NCBI GenBank assembly: GCA_022539475.1
Contig: VCMS01000341.1
Span: forward strand, 1 to 57,183
Reading direction: 5' to 3'
DNA length: 57,183 nucleotides
From: Gracilaria domingensis
Taxonomy: Eukaryota; Rhodophyta; Florideophyceae; Gracilariales; Gracilariaceae
Shown: positions 21,915 to 31,979 of the stretch, piece after piece
Layout of the letters: each line of letters opens with the position of its first letter
Numbering within the stretch: the first letter of the stretch is position 1
Notes under the pieces: model-generated
Told to the model about the DNA's origin: nothing
Databases searched by the model: none
Seen by the model: only the letters and a program-made list of their open reading frames with translations
Position numbers and translations under genes: made by a program

Positions 21915-23201
21915 CTATGAACACGAAATGCCAAACGCCGTGCATAGTTTAATTGCAACGGATCGTACCCCAGGCTCGGAATCTTCGTTCCGAGACCTCT
22001 GGATCGCAATTAGCGTGTCTTCTAAAATCACATCCTTCATTGCCGTAGAATCCTTGGAAACGTTGACCAAGTGATCAAGAATTGTTAACCCACTATTTCT
22101 TAGCACTTTATACTTGGGTTCGTGAATGCCGTTTTTGCTGAGGTTTACTAATCGTTTAATCAATGTCTCAGTGCGCTCCAGGGAGTTTCTAAATTGCAGT
22201 TCATGTTTGGATAAACGTTCGGACAACTTCTCAATGGCTTGAAGTACAGTTAGTCGAATGTCCCAATCGTTCTGCATCAGTTCTTCAAACACACACAGCA
22301 AATTAAGTACGTGTTCTTCTAGCTTCTCAACGCCCGCCACCCCTGTGATTGAAGATTGCAGGCACTGAATCGCTGCTTTGCACAATAGCTTTTGCGACTT
22401 TCGCGCTTTGTTCCAAGCATCAACAGCATCTGCATCAGACCCAGTTTCCCACACCATCTGTGACACATTTGGTACGCTAGCGTTTACATCCGACGAATTT
22501 GGAGACACGAGCTCTGACAAGTGGTCCCTGACTTTCTCGTACATGCAAACGGTTTCTCGGGTGTTAACCAGCACCTTCCTCGCCGCATCAATTGCTGCAA
22601 TTCGATAATCCTTCTTCCCTCGATCAGATTCGGACAGCAGGGGCTGCACAACAGCTACGCTCCCTCCGCACGACTCCCACAAAGATGCGCTTGAACAGAA
22701 ATCTGCCAAAGACCCAATGGCCTCAATTGCAACATACTGTTCTTTCCAAATATGACCTGGAACCGCTAACAACGTTTTTGCGCTTCGCGACATGTACTGT
22801 ACATCGACAATGTCATTTGAAGCGTTCGCGAGGTCCCCTAGCGTGGCTGCGGCGTTCCTTTTCACGCGGTACTGAGCAGAAGTAGATAGCCGTTGCTCAC
22901 ATATTTCACCAATCGCCTTTGCGTACAAACGAAGCCCGGCCTGAGTACTTGGCGCACCTTTATTCCAGGCGTCTTTCCAGTTCTTGCTGTCATCTCCTGC
23001 GTCGTCGTCTGTTTCACGGCGCCCCATGTATGCGAAGGGCCGTATAGAGCTTGCGTGCTGCTGGGTCGTATCGGGCGCCATCCGACACAACCCAGCAGCG
23101 AGAGACGAGGCAAGCGCGCGATCCCGAGGATACTCCGATGTGGCCTTCTTGCTAATTTTGTTCGTAGTACGTGTTATCACAACTAAATTCTCCGTCTCCA
23201 T
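21915..23201 (-). CDS. Ecm29-like proteasome adaptor, C-terminal fragment (428 aa), frame intact
   Basis: An uninterrupted frame from an ATG at 23201. It is a run of helical HEAT-like repeats. The start resembles the late part of Ecm29, with a ...SIRPFAYMGR...NWKDAWNKGAPST segment followed by ...SAQYRVKRNAAATLGDLAN. Ecm29 tethers or inspects 26S proteasomes and is normally about 1800 aa, so this is only the C-terminal quarter. Just upstream (from about 23218) begins the tandem-repeat region of another element, so the 5' part was probably lost at that junction. With no stops or shifts it may be a recent truncation or still expressed. Identity rests on recognition of the repeat pattern only. 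Confidence 0.55.
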   Translation of the reverse strand: METENLVVITRTTNKISKKATSEYPRDRALASSLAAGLCRMAPDTTQQHASSIRPFAYMGRRETDDDAGDDSKNWKDAWNKGAPSTQAGLRLYAKAIGEICEQRLSTSAQYRVKRNAAATLGDLANASNDIVDVQYMSRSAKTLLAVPGHIWKEQYVAIEAIGSLADFCSSASLWESCGGSVAVVQPLLSESDRGKKDYRIAAIDAARKVLVNTRETVCMYEKVRDHLSELVSPNSSDVNASVPNVSQMVWETGSDADAVDAWNKARKSQKLLCKAAIQCLQSSITGVAGVEKLEEHVLNLLCVFEELMQNDWDIRLTVLQAIEKLSERLSKHELQFRNSLERTETLIKRLVNLSKNGIHEPKYKVLRNSGLTILDHLVNVSKDSTAMKDVILEDTLIAIQRSRNEDSEPGVRSVAIKLCTAFGISCS

Positions 23202-23217
23202 TGGAGATGTATTTCTC

Positions 23218-23590
23218 TTGTATCACAACCGGGAAAGGATGTGAGAGAACATCAATATATCCCCAGTGGACGCTGAAAGGGAGGATGAACTACTCTACGT
23301 GCTACCATTGTTACCCATCCGGTGTCGAGTGGTGACATATTCTTTTTTTGTCACAACCCACAAAGGATGTGACGGAAGAAGAACATGCCACCAGTCGAGA
23401 CAGAGGGTGAGCAACTCTAAGTACAATCACTAGTCCCTAGCTTGCCTCCACAGGCAATATCTTCCTGTTTTGCTATAACCATCGAGTGGGGTTACGGTGG
23501 AAGAGAAAAATATCGCCGGTCGAGGCGAGGTGGGTGGGGATTATGTGAGCGCGAAAGAGGAGACAGAGAGGTGGCGCTTAAATAGTGGAA
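23218..23590. repeat. Three degenerate ~125-bp direct repeats
   Basis: Related blocks start at about 23221, 23348 and 23472. The first two share CACAACC...AAAGGATGTGA, AACAT, CCAGT.GA and ACTCTA.GT; the third is more diverged (TATAACC...CCGGTCGAGG). They lie between the cut end of the Ecm29-like fragment and the coiled-coil ORF and may be the promoter or end region of the element carrying that ORF. Confidence 0.5.
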
Positions 23591-23766
23591 GGTGCGGGGG
23601 TGTACAGTAGATGTTTTGGCGGGAAATGGGATGAGGGAAACAGGGACAATCATGGTGCTGGATATAGCCCGTGTGGTTGGACAGTGGGGGTGGACAGCAC
23701 AGTTTAGCTCGATTGCACTGTATCGCAGCGGAAACTTCGATCCAACTACTACTTCTTCTTCTGAAG

Positions 23767-24696
23767 ATGTCGAACGGATACGTGAAGGATGAGGAGCTGT
23801 TGGCACTGTTGGAGCGGAAGGAGGTACCGCCGACGCCGTCACCAAAGCAGGAAGAGGACGTGATTACGGCGGCTGGTCGGATGTCGCAGAAGAAGGAAGT
23901 GGCCGATGAAGGAAAGAAGTGTGAGGCGAGGAGAGGGGATGGTGATGAGGTGGAGAAGGGTGTAGAATTGGAGGTGGAGGGGGTCGCAATGGAGAGAAGG
24001 GGTGCGGTGCATCTGAGTCAGTTAGAGGTTGGAGACCAGATAGAGAGTGGGGGCGGAGAGAGTGACAGGGAGATGCGGTTTCTTGTGGAGATGAAGGCAA
24101 GGGTCGGGATGTTGGGTTTGGTAATGAAGGAGCAACTGGACGATGGAATTGTGGAGATTGTAACGGAAATGGGCGGTGTGGTGCTGCGTGGGGGTGGTAG
24201 TGGTGTTTCGGTTGAGGCGATTACGAGCTTACGGAATTCGTTGTCGGTATTGGGAGTGGAGATGAGAAATCATGTGTATGGGATAGTGGAGTGTGCGGGA
24301 AGGGAGGTTGGAGAGTTGCGGGAGGAGAATAGGGTTCTGAACGAGAGGTTGGACGTGCTGGAGAAGGAGGTGAAGGAGCTGGGCAAGAGGCAAAGATTGG
24401 TGGAAGAGGAGACGCTGAAAGGAGGTGTGGAGGGAAAGACGGAGAAGGGAAGTGTGGGAATGGTGGCGGTGCAGAAGGGGTCTCCTGTGACACCGAAGAC
24501 AAAGGGTGGTGGGGTTGGGGATGGAAAGAGCCGTCTGAAGAAGAGGCGTAAGGAGATGAAGAAGGTGGTGGAGGAGGTGCCGCGGGAGGGAGTGGGAGCT
24601 CCGGTGGTGACTGGGTTTAGGAGTGCGGCGGAGGTAGCGCGGACTGCGAAGGGGATTCTGAGGGGACAGGAGGAGAGAAGGATGGGAGGGATTTGA
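23767..24696 (+). CDS. Coiled-coil protein in strongly purine-rich DNA (309 aa), probably element-borne
   Basis: An intact frame from the ATG at 23767. Residues about 110-250 are rich in Glu, Leu, Val and Lys with heptad-like spacing (ELREENRVLNERLDVLEKEV), a likely coiled coil. A basic tail (SRLKKRRKEMKKVVEEVPRE) follows near residue 265. The coding strand is strikingly G- and A-rich. Repeat A begins within 150 bp of the stop, and degenerate direct repeats lie upstream, so this ORF may belong to a mobile element of about 1.9 kb ending at 25134. A coiled coil plus basic region recalls LINE ORF1 proteins, but there is no RRM, zinc knuckle or reverse transcriptase. Function unknown. Confidence 0.55.
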   Translation: MSNGYVKDEELLALLERKEVPPTPSPKQEEDVITAAGRMSQKKEVADEGKKCEARRGDGDEVEKGVELEVEGVAMERRGAVHLSQLEVGDQIESGGGESDREMRFLVEMKARVGMLGLVMKEQLDDGIVEIVTEMGGVVLRGGGSGVSVEAITSLRNSLSVLGVEMRNHVYGIVECAGREVGELREENRVLNERLDVLEKEVKELGKRQRLVEEETLKGGVEGKTEKGSVGMVAVQKGSPVTPKTKGGGVGDGKSRLKKRRKEMKKVVEEVPREGVGAPVVTGFRSAAEVARTAKGILRGQEERRMGGI

Positions 24697-24843
24697 AGCC
24701 GTTTTGGGGCGAGGCGGGTATACGAGAAGGGGGAGAGTTGTGCACCTGACTTCTACAAAATGAACGCGTGATGGGCGAGAAATGGGTAAATAGCGGGGGT
24801 GGTGTGGACTGGGAAGAAGTGATGGGATGATTGAGGTGGGATG

Positions 24844-25134
24844 AGTTGCGATTGGCATTGCAACATGGGAGAAAATGGAAACGCAAACTAGCACGAGTGC
24901 AGTTTTGAGAGAGGATCGCGGAAAAGAGTGAATGGGGTGGTGCGGCAAAGTAGAACCTCTACAAAAACTAGGGGACCCAAGAACTAAACTGCGCGAAATG
25001 GAATTTAATATTCCAAAATTTCTTAATTTTTTGAGTGCCAGCCTCTGCTACCCCCTTGCGCGCCCCAAATAGCCCCAAAACTAGCTTAGTTTCCAAAGCG
25101 AACAGACTATATTCCACTTTGCAGAACACAGACG
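24844..25134. repeat. Dispersed repeat A, copy 2
   Basis: Matches 1-292. Its right end joins the start of a Gypsy pol frame at 25134/25135. It contains CAAAAACTAG ending at 24972 and CTAGCACGAGTG near 24890, both found in inverse orientation at the left end of the 15.6-kb block (9511 and about 9660). The similarity may extend left beyond 24844, but copy 1 is cut there by the window edge. Confidence 0.85.
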
Positions 25135-25412
25135 ATCGAGCACCGACAACTGCTGAACCATGTACTGGTCGGAAACACCTAGGTCGGCGTAAACTTCGTA
25201 GCTACGTTTCAGCATGACCAGGACTCTATCCGGGAACCGGCTGTTCTTAGACCGTATCCACGGGCGACGCAAGACACCAAGGTGCTCAGAGTCCACGTCT
25301 GTAGTGGCCATTTTCCTCGAAAGGGTTGTGACCGGCGAGCGAGGCTTCTCAGCCTCAGGCGCTCTAAACCCCGTCGCTGGGGGCGCCTCTCCATTGCTGG
25401 AGGCTCCCTTGC
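25135..25412 (-). pseudogene. pol: Start of Gypsy pol, ahead of the protease
   Basis: This frame lies in the -1 frame relative to gag and stays open across and past the gag stop at 25413, up to the junction at 25134. It corresponds to the linker between gag and protease; the protease itself appears at 9510 and leftward. No domain of its own. Confidence 0.6.
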
Positions 25413-25424
25413 TCAGTTTTTCTG
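25413..25424 (-). promoter_or_regulatory. Candidate -1 ribosomal frameshift site at the gag stop
   Basis: Read on the minus strand, GAAAAAC lies directly before the gag TGA. The next frame (-1) is open and continues into pol. Many Gypsy elements make Gag-Pol by -1 shifting on such A-rich heptamers. The first base is G rather than A, so slipping would be weaker than at the classic site. I did not find a convincing downstream pseudoknot by eye. Confidence 0.4.
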
Positions 25425-27421
25425 AGCTTCGCCGCCAATCCGCGGAGGTTGCGATTCCGCACGGGCTGCTACAGTTCCACTATTCGATGGCACCGTTTCC
25501 TGGTTTCCAGGCTGAGTCTCCGCCTTCGCACGAAGGTACGATTTGTCGGGAACACTTTCCCGCTTGGCGGGCGTCAACGACTCATACTGAGGCACTATCT
25601 TCGCCATATCTCGTATGGGCATGAAGCAATTCGGAGCGATGTGCCCTGGCCTGTAACAGGTATGACAAATAAGGTGACGAAGAAGATCCGCGTTGGGCGG
25701 CCGGCGCTCTTGTCGAGGAGGATACGGGTCCCTCCATCCAGGGCGTTGGCTTCGATATCCGCCAGAGTGCGGCACGGGCAATACCGGAACTTGACGTCCG
25801 GCGTACAGAGCGGTATCTACGTCTACTGTAGACTGCTCCGTCGTCGACGGCAATTCCGTAGTCGGCATTGAACCATCAGCCTGTAACAGGTGTAGGTTGT
25901 CATAACCCCCTTGAACCGAACCTCGCGATAGAGGCAAAGAAGAGTGCCGGCCTTCTACATGAAGAAGGCGGCGCGTGCGCGTCTTGACACCAGCGCGTGC
26001 GCGAGCTGCATCTCTCTCAGCTTGGGCAAATTGAACGAGTTCCAGATAAATAATCCGGCGTTTGTTCTCCCGATAATGGGCTACCAACGTCCGAATTGAT
26101 CGGTCCAGTCCATCACCAAATATCGTACACCGCTCAGCTGCGGAGAACACGTTGCCACATCTGTGGGAAGCCTTGTTACGTCGGATAGAATAAACGGTTT
26201 CCGACTCTTCGGCTCCTTGCTTCGTGTCTCGCAGCGCGAGTATAGGACCCTGTATCGCATTGCCTGTCGCGTAAGAGTGCAGGAGATATTGTACCGCTTC
26301 CGGGCAGCACGTACCTTCTCCTTCGAAGGCGCGAGACGACCCACGAACCGAATTGAATTGTTCTTCGGCTACGCCCGTCAAAAAGTACGGCAGCGCAATG
26401 TTGGCCTGTGCCTCGCTCATCCGAAGTACATCGGCTTCCGCTACGAAGCGGCCAAGAAAATCCAAGACAAGAATTGGATTTTCCCCAGAGAACTTGTGGG
26501 GCTTCAGCGTGAGCTCCATTTGTCGGAGATGGTTTCGCACCCTGCCAGTCCTACGTGAGGTCCTCTGTAGCGTCGTGTCCTCAAGCCGATAATATCGGTA
26601 CGATAGCAGCTTCCGATACAGTAAATTTGTCGGTTTCAGTTCCTTCAATCCAAGGTGTCTCTGTCCTTTCGTACGGCCTCGTGCAACACTAGAAGTGGCT
26701 TCAGTAGCCCGCGAACGGGAAGCACGCTGGTGAGACCGATCGTTCTCGCTGTCCGACGAGTCGGGTGAAGATCCCACATTTTGGGCTTCCTCTTCTGAAG
26801 AGGACGAAGAAGACGAGTCAGACTCAACCTTGACCTTCTTCCTTGCCGGAAGATCCCGGGAACGGCGCGAGTGCTGAGAACCCTCCGAAAGCGGGGCTCC
26901 CGGCGCAACAGCATCAGATACGATGATTTGCTCGACGGTCTCCAGACGGGTAGCCAGGCGGTCCAGGAGTGCGGAAGCCTGCTCGTGCAGGGCAGCCGAC
27001 ACCTGTCGGTGTTCCATAATCTGGTTGACATCAGACCGTAAAACAAGGACGTCGCTCGAAACATCCCGGACACGGGCTTCATCGAGCCGTTGCCGGAGTT
27101 TCGTAATATCCCGGATGAGGCCTACTTGGGAGCTCTGCAGGATGCGAACCTGAGCCTCTAATTCGCGGATGGTATACTCGTCGCACCGCGACGACATAAC
27201 GTCAACCGCTGCGGCGGAATCAGCCGCCGGTGCGGTTTCAGTTGGCCCACGAGTGGGTGGGGTCCCGTTATCAGAACGGAGGCCCCGGAAGCCGGTTTCG
27301 GAGCGCCATTACCGGGGACTTCGAGGGTGTCCTTCGGCATCGGGGGCAGACTTGCCGGCAAGCCGGACGAATCGGGCATAGAAGCGGCACGTGGCGCGCC
27401 ACTCCCGCGACGAGGCGACAT
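25413..27421 (-). CDS. gag: Gypsy gag (capsid and zinc-knuckle protein)
   Basis: A 594-codon frame runs 27197-25413. An ATG at 27421 in another frame heads a Pro/Ser-rich stretch that is probably the true N-terminus, joined by one shift near 27230. From 27197: a coiled coil (IRELEAQVRILQSSQ...), a Ser/Glu-rich acidic linker, the capsid-like core (KFSGENPILVLDFLGRF, then ...ALPYFLTGVAEEQF...) and a CCHC zinc knuckle, CHTCYRPGHIAPNC, at 25626-25667. Gag packages the element RNA into virus-like particles. Apart from the presumed N-terminal shift the frame is intact, in contrast to the heavily mutated pol half. Confidence 0.8.
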
Positions 27422-27569
27422 CGTTCACGGACACAGTCGACCAATTGGCAACCAAAACAACTTCGGAAAAGGGACAATGAAAGAACCGTAAGAACGGATA
27501 TTCCCAACTATCTAGGCTCCAAACAAACGAATAAACTCCAACGATTGTTGGCCAATAAAGTCGATTCTA

Positions 27570-27582
27570 GGTTGGGAGACCA
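27570..27582 (-). other. Probable primer-binding site of the Gypsy element
   Basis: Three bases inside the LTR, on the minus strand, is TGGTCTCCCAACC, starting with the TGG expected to pair with a tRNA CCA end. I cannot say which tRNA it matches. Confidence 0.45.
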
Positions 27583-27585
27583 GTT

Positions 27586-28341
27586 TGTGGTGCAATCCCA
27601 CGAGTGAGCAAACAATAGCGCGTCGCGGAAAGCGCACCGACAGGGCGTTCAAAACCTGCTCTCTATAGAGGTAGATGCAGCAGTAGAACCCTCTGATAGG
27701 GCCAGCGCGTTGCCGAGTGTAAGTCCGGGTGGCCCCGATCTGAGCGTGCAGTCAGAGGTGAAGGGGAAGAATCGGCGTAAGTATCCGGTTGTTCCGGCGA
27801 GCCACAGCGAGTGGAGATATCCAGCCTAACGGTAAGGAGTGACAGGGGATCAACAAACCAGCCGCACTGTGGAGCACTGACTCGTGATAAACGGGAATAA
27901 GTCCCGAGACTAGTGGGCAAAAACCAGTATAAGAGGGCAGAGAAACGAGAGCCGTATGACGGAAATAATAACAAAGAAACAACGAAAGATGCCGTAACGA
28001 CGGTCTAGAACTTCTCAGTGGTAGAGGTCGGATGACTAGCCCGGAATTGTGGCGGCTTGCCCGATTAGTGACGAAGACCGTTCACAAGCGGCAAGAAAGT
28101 CAGAGCCAGAAGCCTCCTAGAGGTTTACTTCCCGTACAGTGGCGGCAAATGCCGCCACTTATATGCGGCACTTGAAAATATCAATTGAAATATCAAAGTA
28201 CCCGGCGATGCCGGCCAATACACTACAGATGTGCACCCGTGGCAGGCTTGCCACGGCGCACCCGCTATCGGGACAACTTGGCGCACGTGTGCAGAAATAC
28301 TACCTTTTCTAGACCTACCCCAAAATAGGGCCACTACCACA
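27586..28341 (-). repeat. 5' LTR of the Gypsy element (756 bp)
   Basis: The segment is bounded by TGTGGT at 27586 and ACCACA at 28341, the inverted ends with TG...CA expected of an LTR. A primer-binding site lies 3 nt inside. It has no coding frame. Near its outer end are two perfect short hairpins (28138-28159, 9-bp arms; 28237-28256, 8-bp arms). I found no second LTR copy in the window, so the call rests on the ends and the position relative to gag. Confidence 0.6.
28138..28159. repeat. Perfect hairpin inside the LTR
   Basis: AGTGGCGGC and GCCGCCACT flank an AAAT loop. A second one, CCGTGGCA/TGCCACGG with a GGCT loop, is at 28237-28256. They would form stems in the element RNA. Confidence 0.8.
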
Positions 28342-30052
28342 GTAGCCTTTCATAACCTGAGGTGTCGAAGCCGGCAACGGATCAACAAACTATGAAAAAC
28401 ACCTCGGTGCATCCCCACAAAGGGCGTGTTGCTCTAAACAAAGTATCTAGAAGTAAGCTAGAGATAAAGTAGAAATCACAAATGCGTAGAAATAGTTTCT
28501 ACGATCTTTTGCTTTCAAACAATAGCTAATATAGAGGGTTGCAATCATCTTTATAAGCAGGGAAACATTTAAATTCATAAGGTTTTGCTCGTCTCCAACC
28601 ACCTACCATTTCTCACACTAGAACATAAACAGCAACAGCTGCTGATCAACCTTTCCACCAAACGTTCCATATTTTTTTTCTTAGTATAATTGGATTCTTC
28701 TCCATAATTGGTTACTCTTTACGTCGTTGACTACTTTGTGATTCAAGCCCTTTGTTTATTTTTTCTTTTCTTTATTGCCTCCTTTTGAAGATTAGCTCTC
28801 GTTATTTTGTTTTATTATTTAAAGTTTTTGTCTGATGTTTGATAGTGACTTTTGACGAGTGATTTTGAACTTGTTTTTGAAGTTTGGCACGAGATTAAAC
28901 CGGTTGGGTTTTAAATTGTGCCTCGAGTTTGACTAAAATTCCAGCCGAATTCTTTTGAGTTCTCGCCTGAATTTAGGATGGCGCTTCAACTTTTTTTTAA
29001 TTATTGTTTATTTAATTTTGCAAATCTGCACCTTGCCATTACTTTGGTGGGTATCCTTTGGCATTTTTGCCGTCCGATGGGTTTTTTATCACCTGTGTCG
29101 TTTACTACAAAAATGACGTTCACAGTAACTATAGTGCAAACCCCAAACTTGTGGTGTACCAAAGTTTTCTAACATTTTAAAAATATATTAGAACTGTGAC
29201 TAAAAATATGCTAATAAATATGACCAGCTAAATGAGCTTTCCGAATTCTTATGCAAAGCTTGCTTTCTATAAATCTGATTATTTCGTTCAATCTTCTTCG
29301 GTTCATTTTTTGTTAATGTCCGAAGAAGCTTCCCTATCCCCCGAAAACTGTGTGGGGTACCGGAAACGCGTTCCCCTTATTTTGTGAGGAGCACAAGAAT
29401 TCAAAACGTTTTTGCAAAACATGTGCTTTTTTGGGGTATGGATCAGCCACTCTAGACCTTTGCAGAAAGCAAAAAATCATTCAACGTCGGTTTGTATTGC
29501 ATCTTCTACTCAGGAATGAAGAAGACAATCTGGGTTCCCCATATTTAGTCAATCAACTCAATATAGCGTACCCTATACCGGCTCGGTTCCCCATATTTCA
29601 AGAAAATTGATAATTTTTTGTTATACGGATGTCTCTACAGTCATTTCCTTGATGTTTTAATGAAATATGGGCAATAATCTGGGTTCCTCATATCTTTCGG
29701 GGGCTATTCACTGAATGTGTGCAGCTGCTTCATTATACTTCATCCTCCATTGTGCCAAAACAATATCTTCAATCTAATTTTGATAGACTCTAGTAAGTTG
29801 TTTACTCAATTTCGAAAGTCTTCGCTTGAGACACACTGGAACTTCTGTCGAAGACTGAAAATTGGAGGCTCCATTAAGAATAGCTCCGGAGAACGGCTCT
29901 AAGTTCGTGTGTAGTGCTGTCAGCTGCAGATCAGCTTTGCTTCGCTACCATCCTTCCGGCCAAAGCGAGAGAGTTGCTCATCAAGATCAACGCCATAGGC
30001 CATACTAAAATAATCCTTAGTATTCCCAATTAAAAACATTTCTCGGTAAACT
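28342..30052. other. AT-rich region without genes
   Basis: Composition drops sharply, with long T and TTTT-containing runs, especially 28600-29300. The words GGGTTCCCCATATTT and GGTTCCCCATATTTC recur around 29530-29600, with TGGGTTCCTCATAT near 29680, so a small diverged repeat is present. No frame over 90 codons has a recognisable domain. AT content and absence of genes would suit old transposon remains. Confidence 0.5.
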
Positions 30053-30525
30053 AATTCAGGAAAAGAGAGTGTAGATAATATACGCTTAGGAACAGAAGGA
30101 GTAGAACAAGTTGGTGTCCAACGTTACGGCGGTGGTAAATAGGCGTGGAATCGTTCACAAAGAAATCACCCAGGCTTGTACAGAACAAAATGCAGCAGCA
30201 GAAAACCTAGTTTCGAAGACAGTTGCGAGCTAGTGGCGTTACGCATTGTGGATGAGTATATGAATACGTTCAAATTTAAATAAAGAGAGGCGACGAAAAC
30301 ACCTCCTGGTGACAAAGCCTTTGCATCGGCGCAGTCCCAGGCATATTTGAAAATATGCCAGCGATTGCGCCAGAACAACAGAAAATATATTTTCTGTTTG
30401 CGAATTTGTCCTATTTTGTTAGGCCCCTATAGTAGGCTATCGAGGGCGTGTTCGGAGCAACCAGGTTTATATTGTACCGAACTTGCGTAAATATTGAACT
30501 GGTTTACTCAACCTTTATGGTATCT
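30053..30525 (+). repeat. Dispersed repeat B, stand-alone copy
   Basis: Matches 48367-48760 and 54393-54782 in the same orientation, starting AATT(C/A)AGGAAAAGAGAG and ending CAACCTTTATGGTATCT. This copy is more diverged and has extra bases in the middle (around 30235-30380). In the other two places repeat B forms the end of each 6-kb module, so its presence here, without a module, shows it is a separate repeat family. Confidence 0.8.
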
Positions 30526-30612
30526 ACTGGGTTCATCTGAGAATTAACACTACTCCCACTTTCCCATCAAGTGAGCCAACCAGCGGGCGCCACCGTGACC
30601 GTAAGTGGGGCG

Positions 30613-30665
30613 ACGTTTGGGAAACTGTTTCGGGTCTGTCGACCCCGAAACAGTTTCCCAGACGT
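30613..30665. repeat. Near-perfect hairpin
   Basis: Arms of 23 and 24 bp pair with one mismatch and one bulged base around a 6-nt loop (CTGTCG). It lies just upstream of the Harbinger-like transposase relic. Confidence 0.85.
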
Positions 30666-30781
30666 TCTTTTCATGTAAGCAAAAAGAATGTCTACTTTTA
30701 TCTCGCATACAAATGTGCAAGTGCCGCGACCGTTGTTGCCCTTCGACGCAATACGCCTTCTCGCCCCATCACCCCTCATCC

Positions 30782-31974
30782 ATGGAACGCAACGACGACT
30801 TTCTTTTTCTTGCGACTGCTTATGTGGCACTGCTCGTATTCGTTCTAGCCGTCGAGGCTGCAACGAATCCAGCAAGCAAAAGGAGGTACACATGTACCAA
30901 AAAGTATCGGAGAACGGGCTTGCAACATCCACTGCTTGAAGAAACTGCGTGGCAGCATTTCTCAGATTTGGAACAGAACACGAATTCGTTGTCGCTCTGA
31001 GTATTCCAAGATCTCTGTTCTTCAACGAAATGTTGCCGTTGTTTTCCAATCAACGACAACGACTGAAACGACAATCTCCGTTCAAGCGCACAGGTAGCAA
31101 AGCAGGACGGCGGGCAATAATGTCAACTGTAGACATTCTTGGAATGTGCTTATGGTTCATGCGATCAGGAGACGTCATGTAATCCTTGTGTCCTGTGTTT
31201 GGAATGACTCCATCATCAGTGTCAGAGTGGCTCTACTTTGGATTAGAAATACTCGCCGGTGTCGTTAGCGACAAATGTAACAAAGTCTTCCGAATTGATT
31301 GGCCAACCGTAGCGGAAATGAAGGCTTCCGCTGACCTTTTGCAGCGGCACAGACCACATGGGCTTGCAATGAGAGGCATTTTTGGAGTCACTGACGGGGC
31401 CCGAATGAAAGTATGCAACTTTGAAGATTATGATATGCAGAACGCATACTATAATGCGTTTACGCAAAGTGTTGAAGTAACCAACCTGTTGGTATGGAAC
31501 TTTCGTGGTGAGATAATCCATGCTGCGGTTAATTTTCCATGTAGCTGGCTTGATAGTCGCCTTGCGTACATTTCAGGTTTGTAATTTCCTTCTTTGCGCA
31601 ATGACGAAAGCACGCCGCCCGGATATGCGATCTTAAGCGACCGGGCTTTTGTGGGTAATGTAGCAGCAGCGAAGGGAAAGTTGGTGCGAGCGCGCAAGGT
31701 GAATGAATTGAATTATGTTCCAAAGTTTACTGGTATGGTGGCTCTCGACTTAGCTCTGCAACGACTTTATCCCAAAGAACGGCAAAGTGCAGAATGGGGG
31801 GTGCGTGGTCTTCGCGCTCCTTTCAGAGGTCTATCATGTACACTCCCTTCCAACCATGCGAAGCGCGGGAGAATGCTGGTAATTGCATGCCACTTGGTAA
31901 ACTACCGCACTCGTCGCGTTGGATACAGTCAAATCGGTTCTGTATATTCTCATCAGAACACACAAAACGTGTGA
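30782..31974 (+). pseudogene. PIF/Harbinger-like DDE transposase, decayed
   Basis: The N-terminal frame from 30782 shifts near 30980 to one that is open to 31974 apart from TAA codons at 31180 and 31582. It shows IMSTVDILGMCLWFM and a helix-turn-helix-like stretch (FGMTPSSVSEWLYFGL). The DDE_Tnp_4 pattern follows: first Asp in GIFGVTDGARMKV, then QNAYYNAFTQSVEV, second Asp in GYAILSDRAFVGN, and Glu in SAEWGVRGLRAPF. Without the breaks the protein would be about 400 aa. PIF/Harbinger elements encode this transposase plus a Myb-like partner. Confidence 0.75.
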
Positions 31975-31979
31975 GTGCT

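Larger units (their letters stand above)
9511..25134. mobile_element. 15.6-kb block interrupting the Gypsy element (candidate cargo-bearing insertion)
   Basis: To the left lies pol from the protease onward; to the right lie the start of pol, gag and the LTR, in the same orientation and the right order. Joined, the two halves make about 7.4 kb plus a missing 3' LTR, a normal Gypsy size. The block starts with CTAGTTTTTGGCGAGGGTC. Repeat A at its right end contains the near-inverse (16 of 19 bases) ending at 24972, and both ends carry CACTCGTGCTAGTT in opposite orientation. These look like terminal inverted motifs, though they are not symmetric about the two junctions. The interior includes host-gene relics. 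A rearrangement joining two different Gypsy copies is the alternative. Confidence 0.45.
25135..28341 (-). mobile_element. Gypsy retrotransposon, 5' half (LTR, leader, gag, start of pol)
   Basis: In reading order: LTR 28341-27586, primer-binding site next to it, gag from 27421, and the start of pol to the junction with repeat A at 25134. Orientation and order match the pol half at 5276-9510, of which this is probably the missing front. Confidence 0.75.

Noticed and set aside
23600..24950. Long minus-strand frames rich in Pro, Ser, His and Leu
   Set aside because: They are the reverse complement of the purine-rich coiled-coil ORF and exist only because that strand lacks A-rich stop codons.
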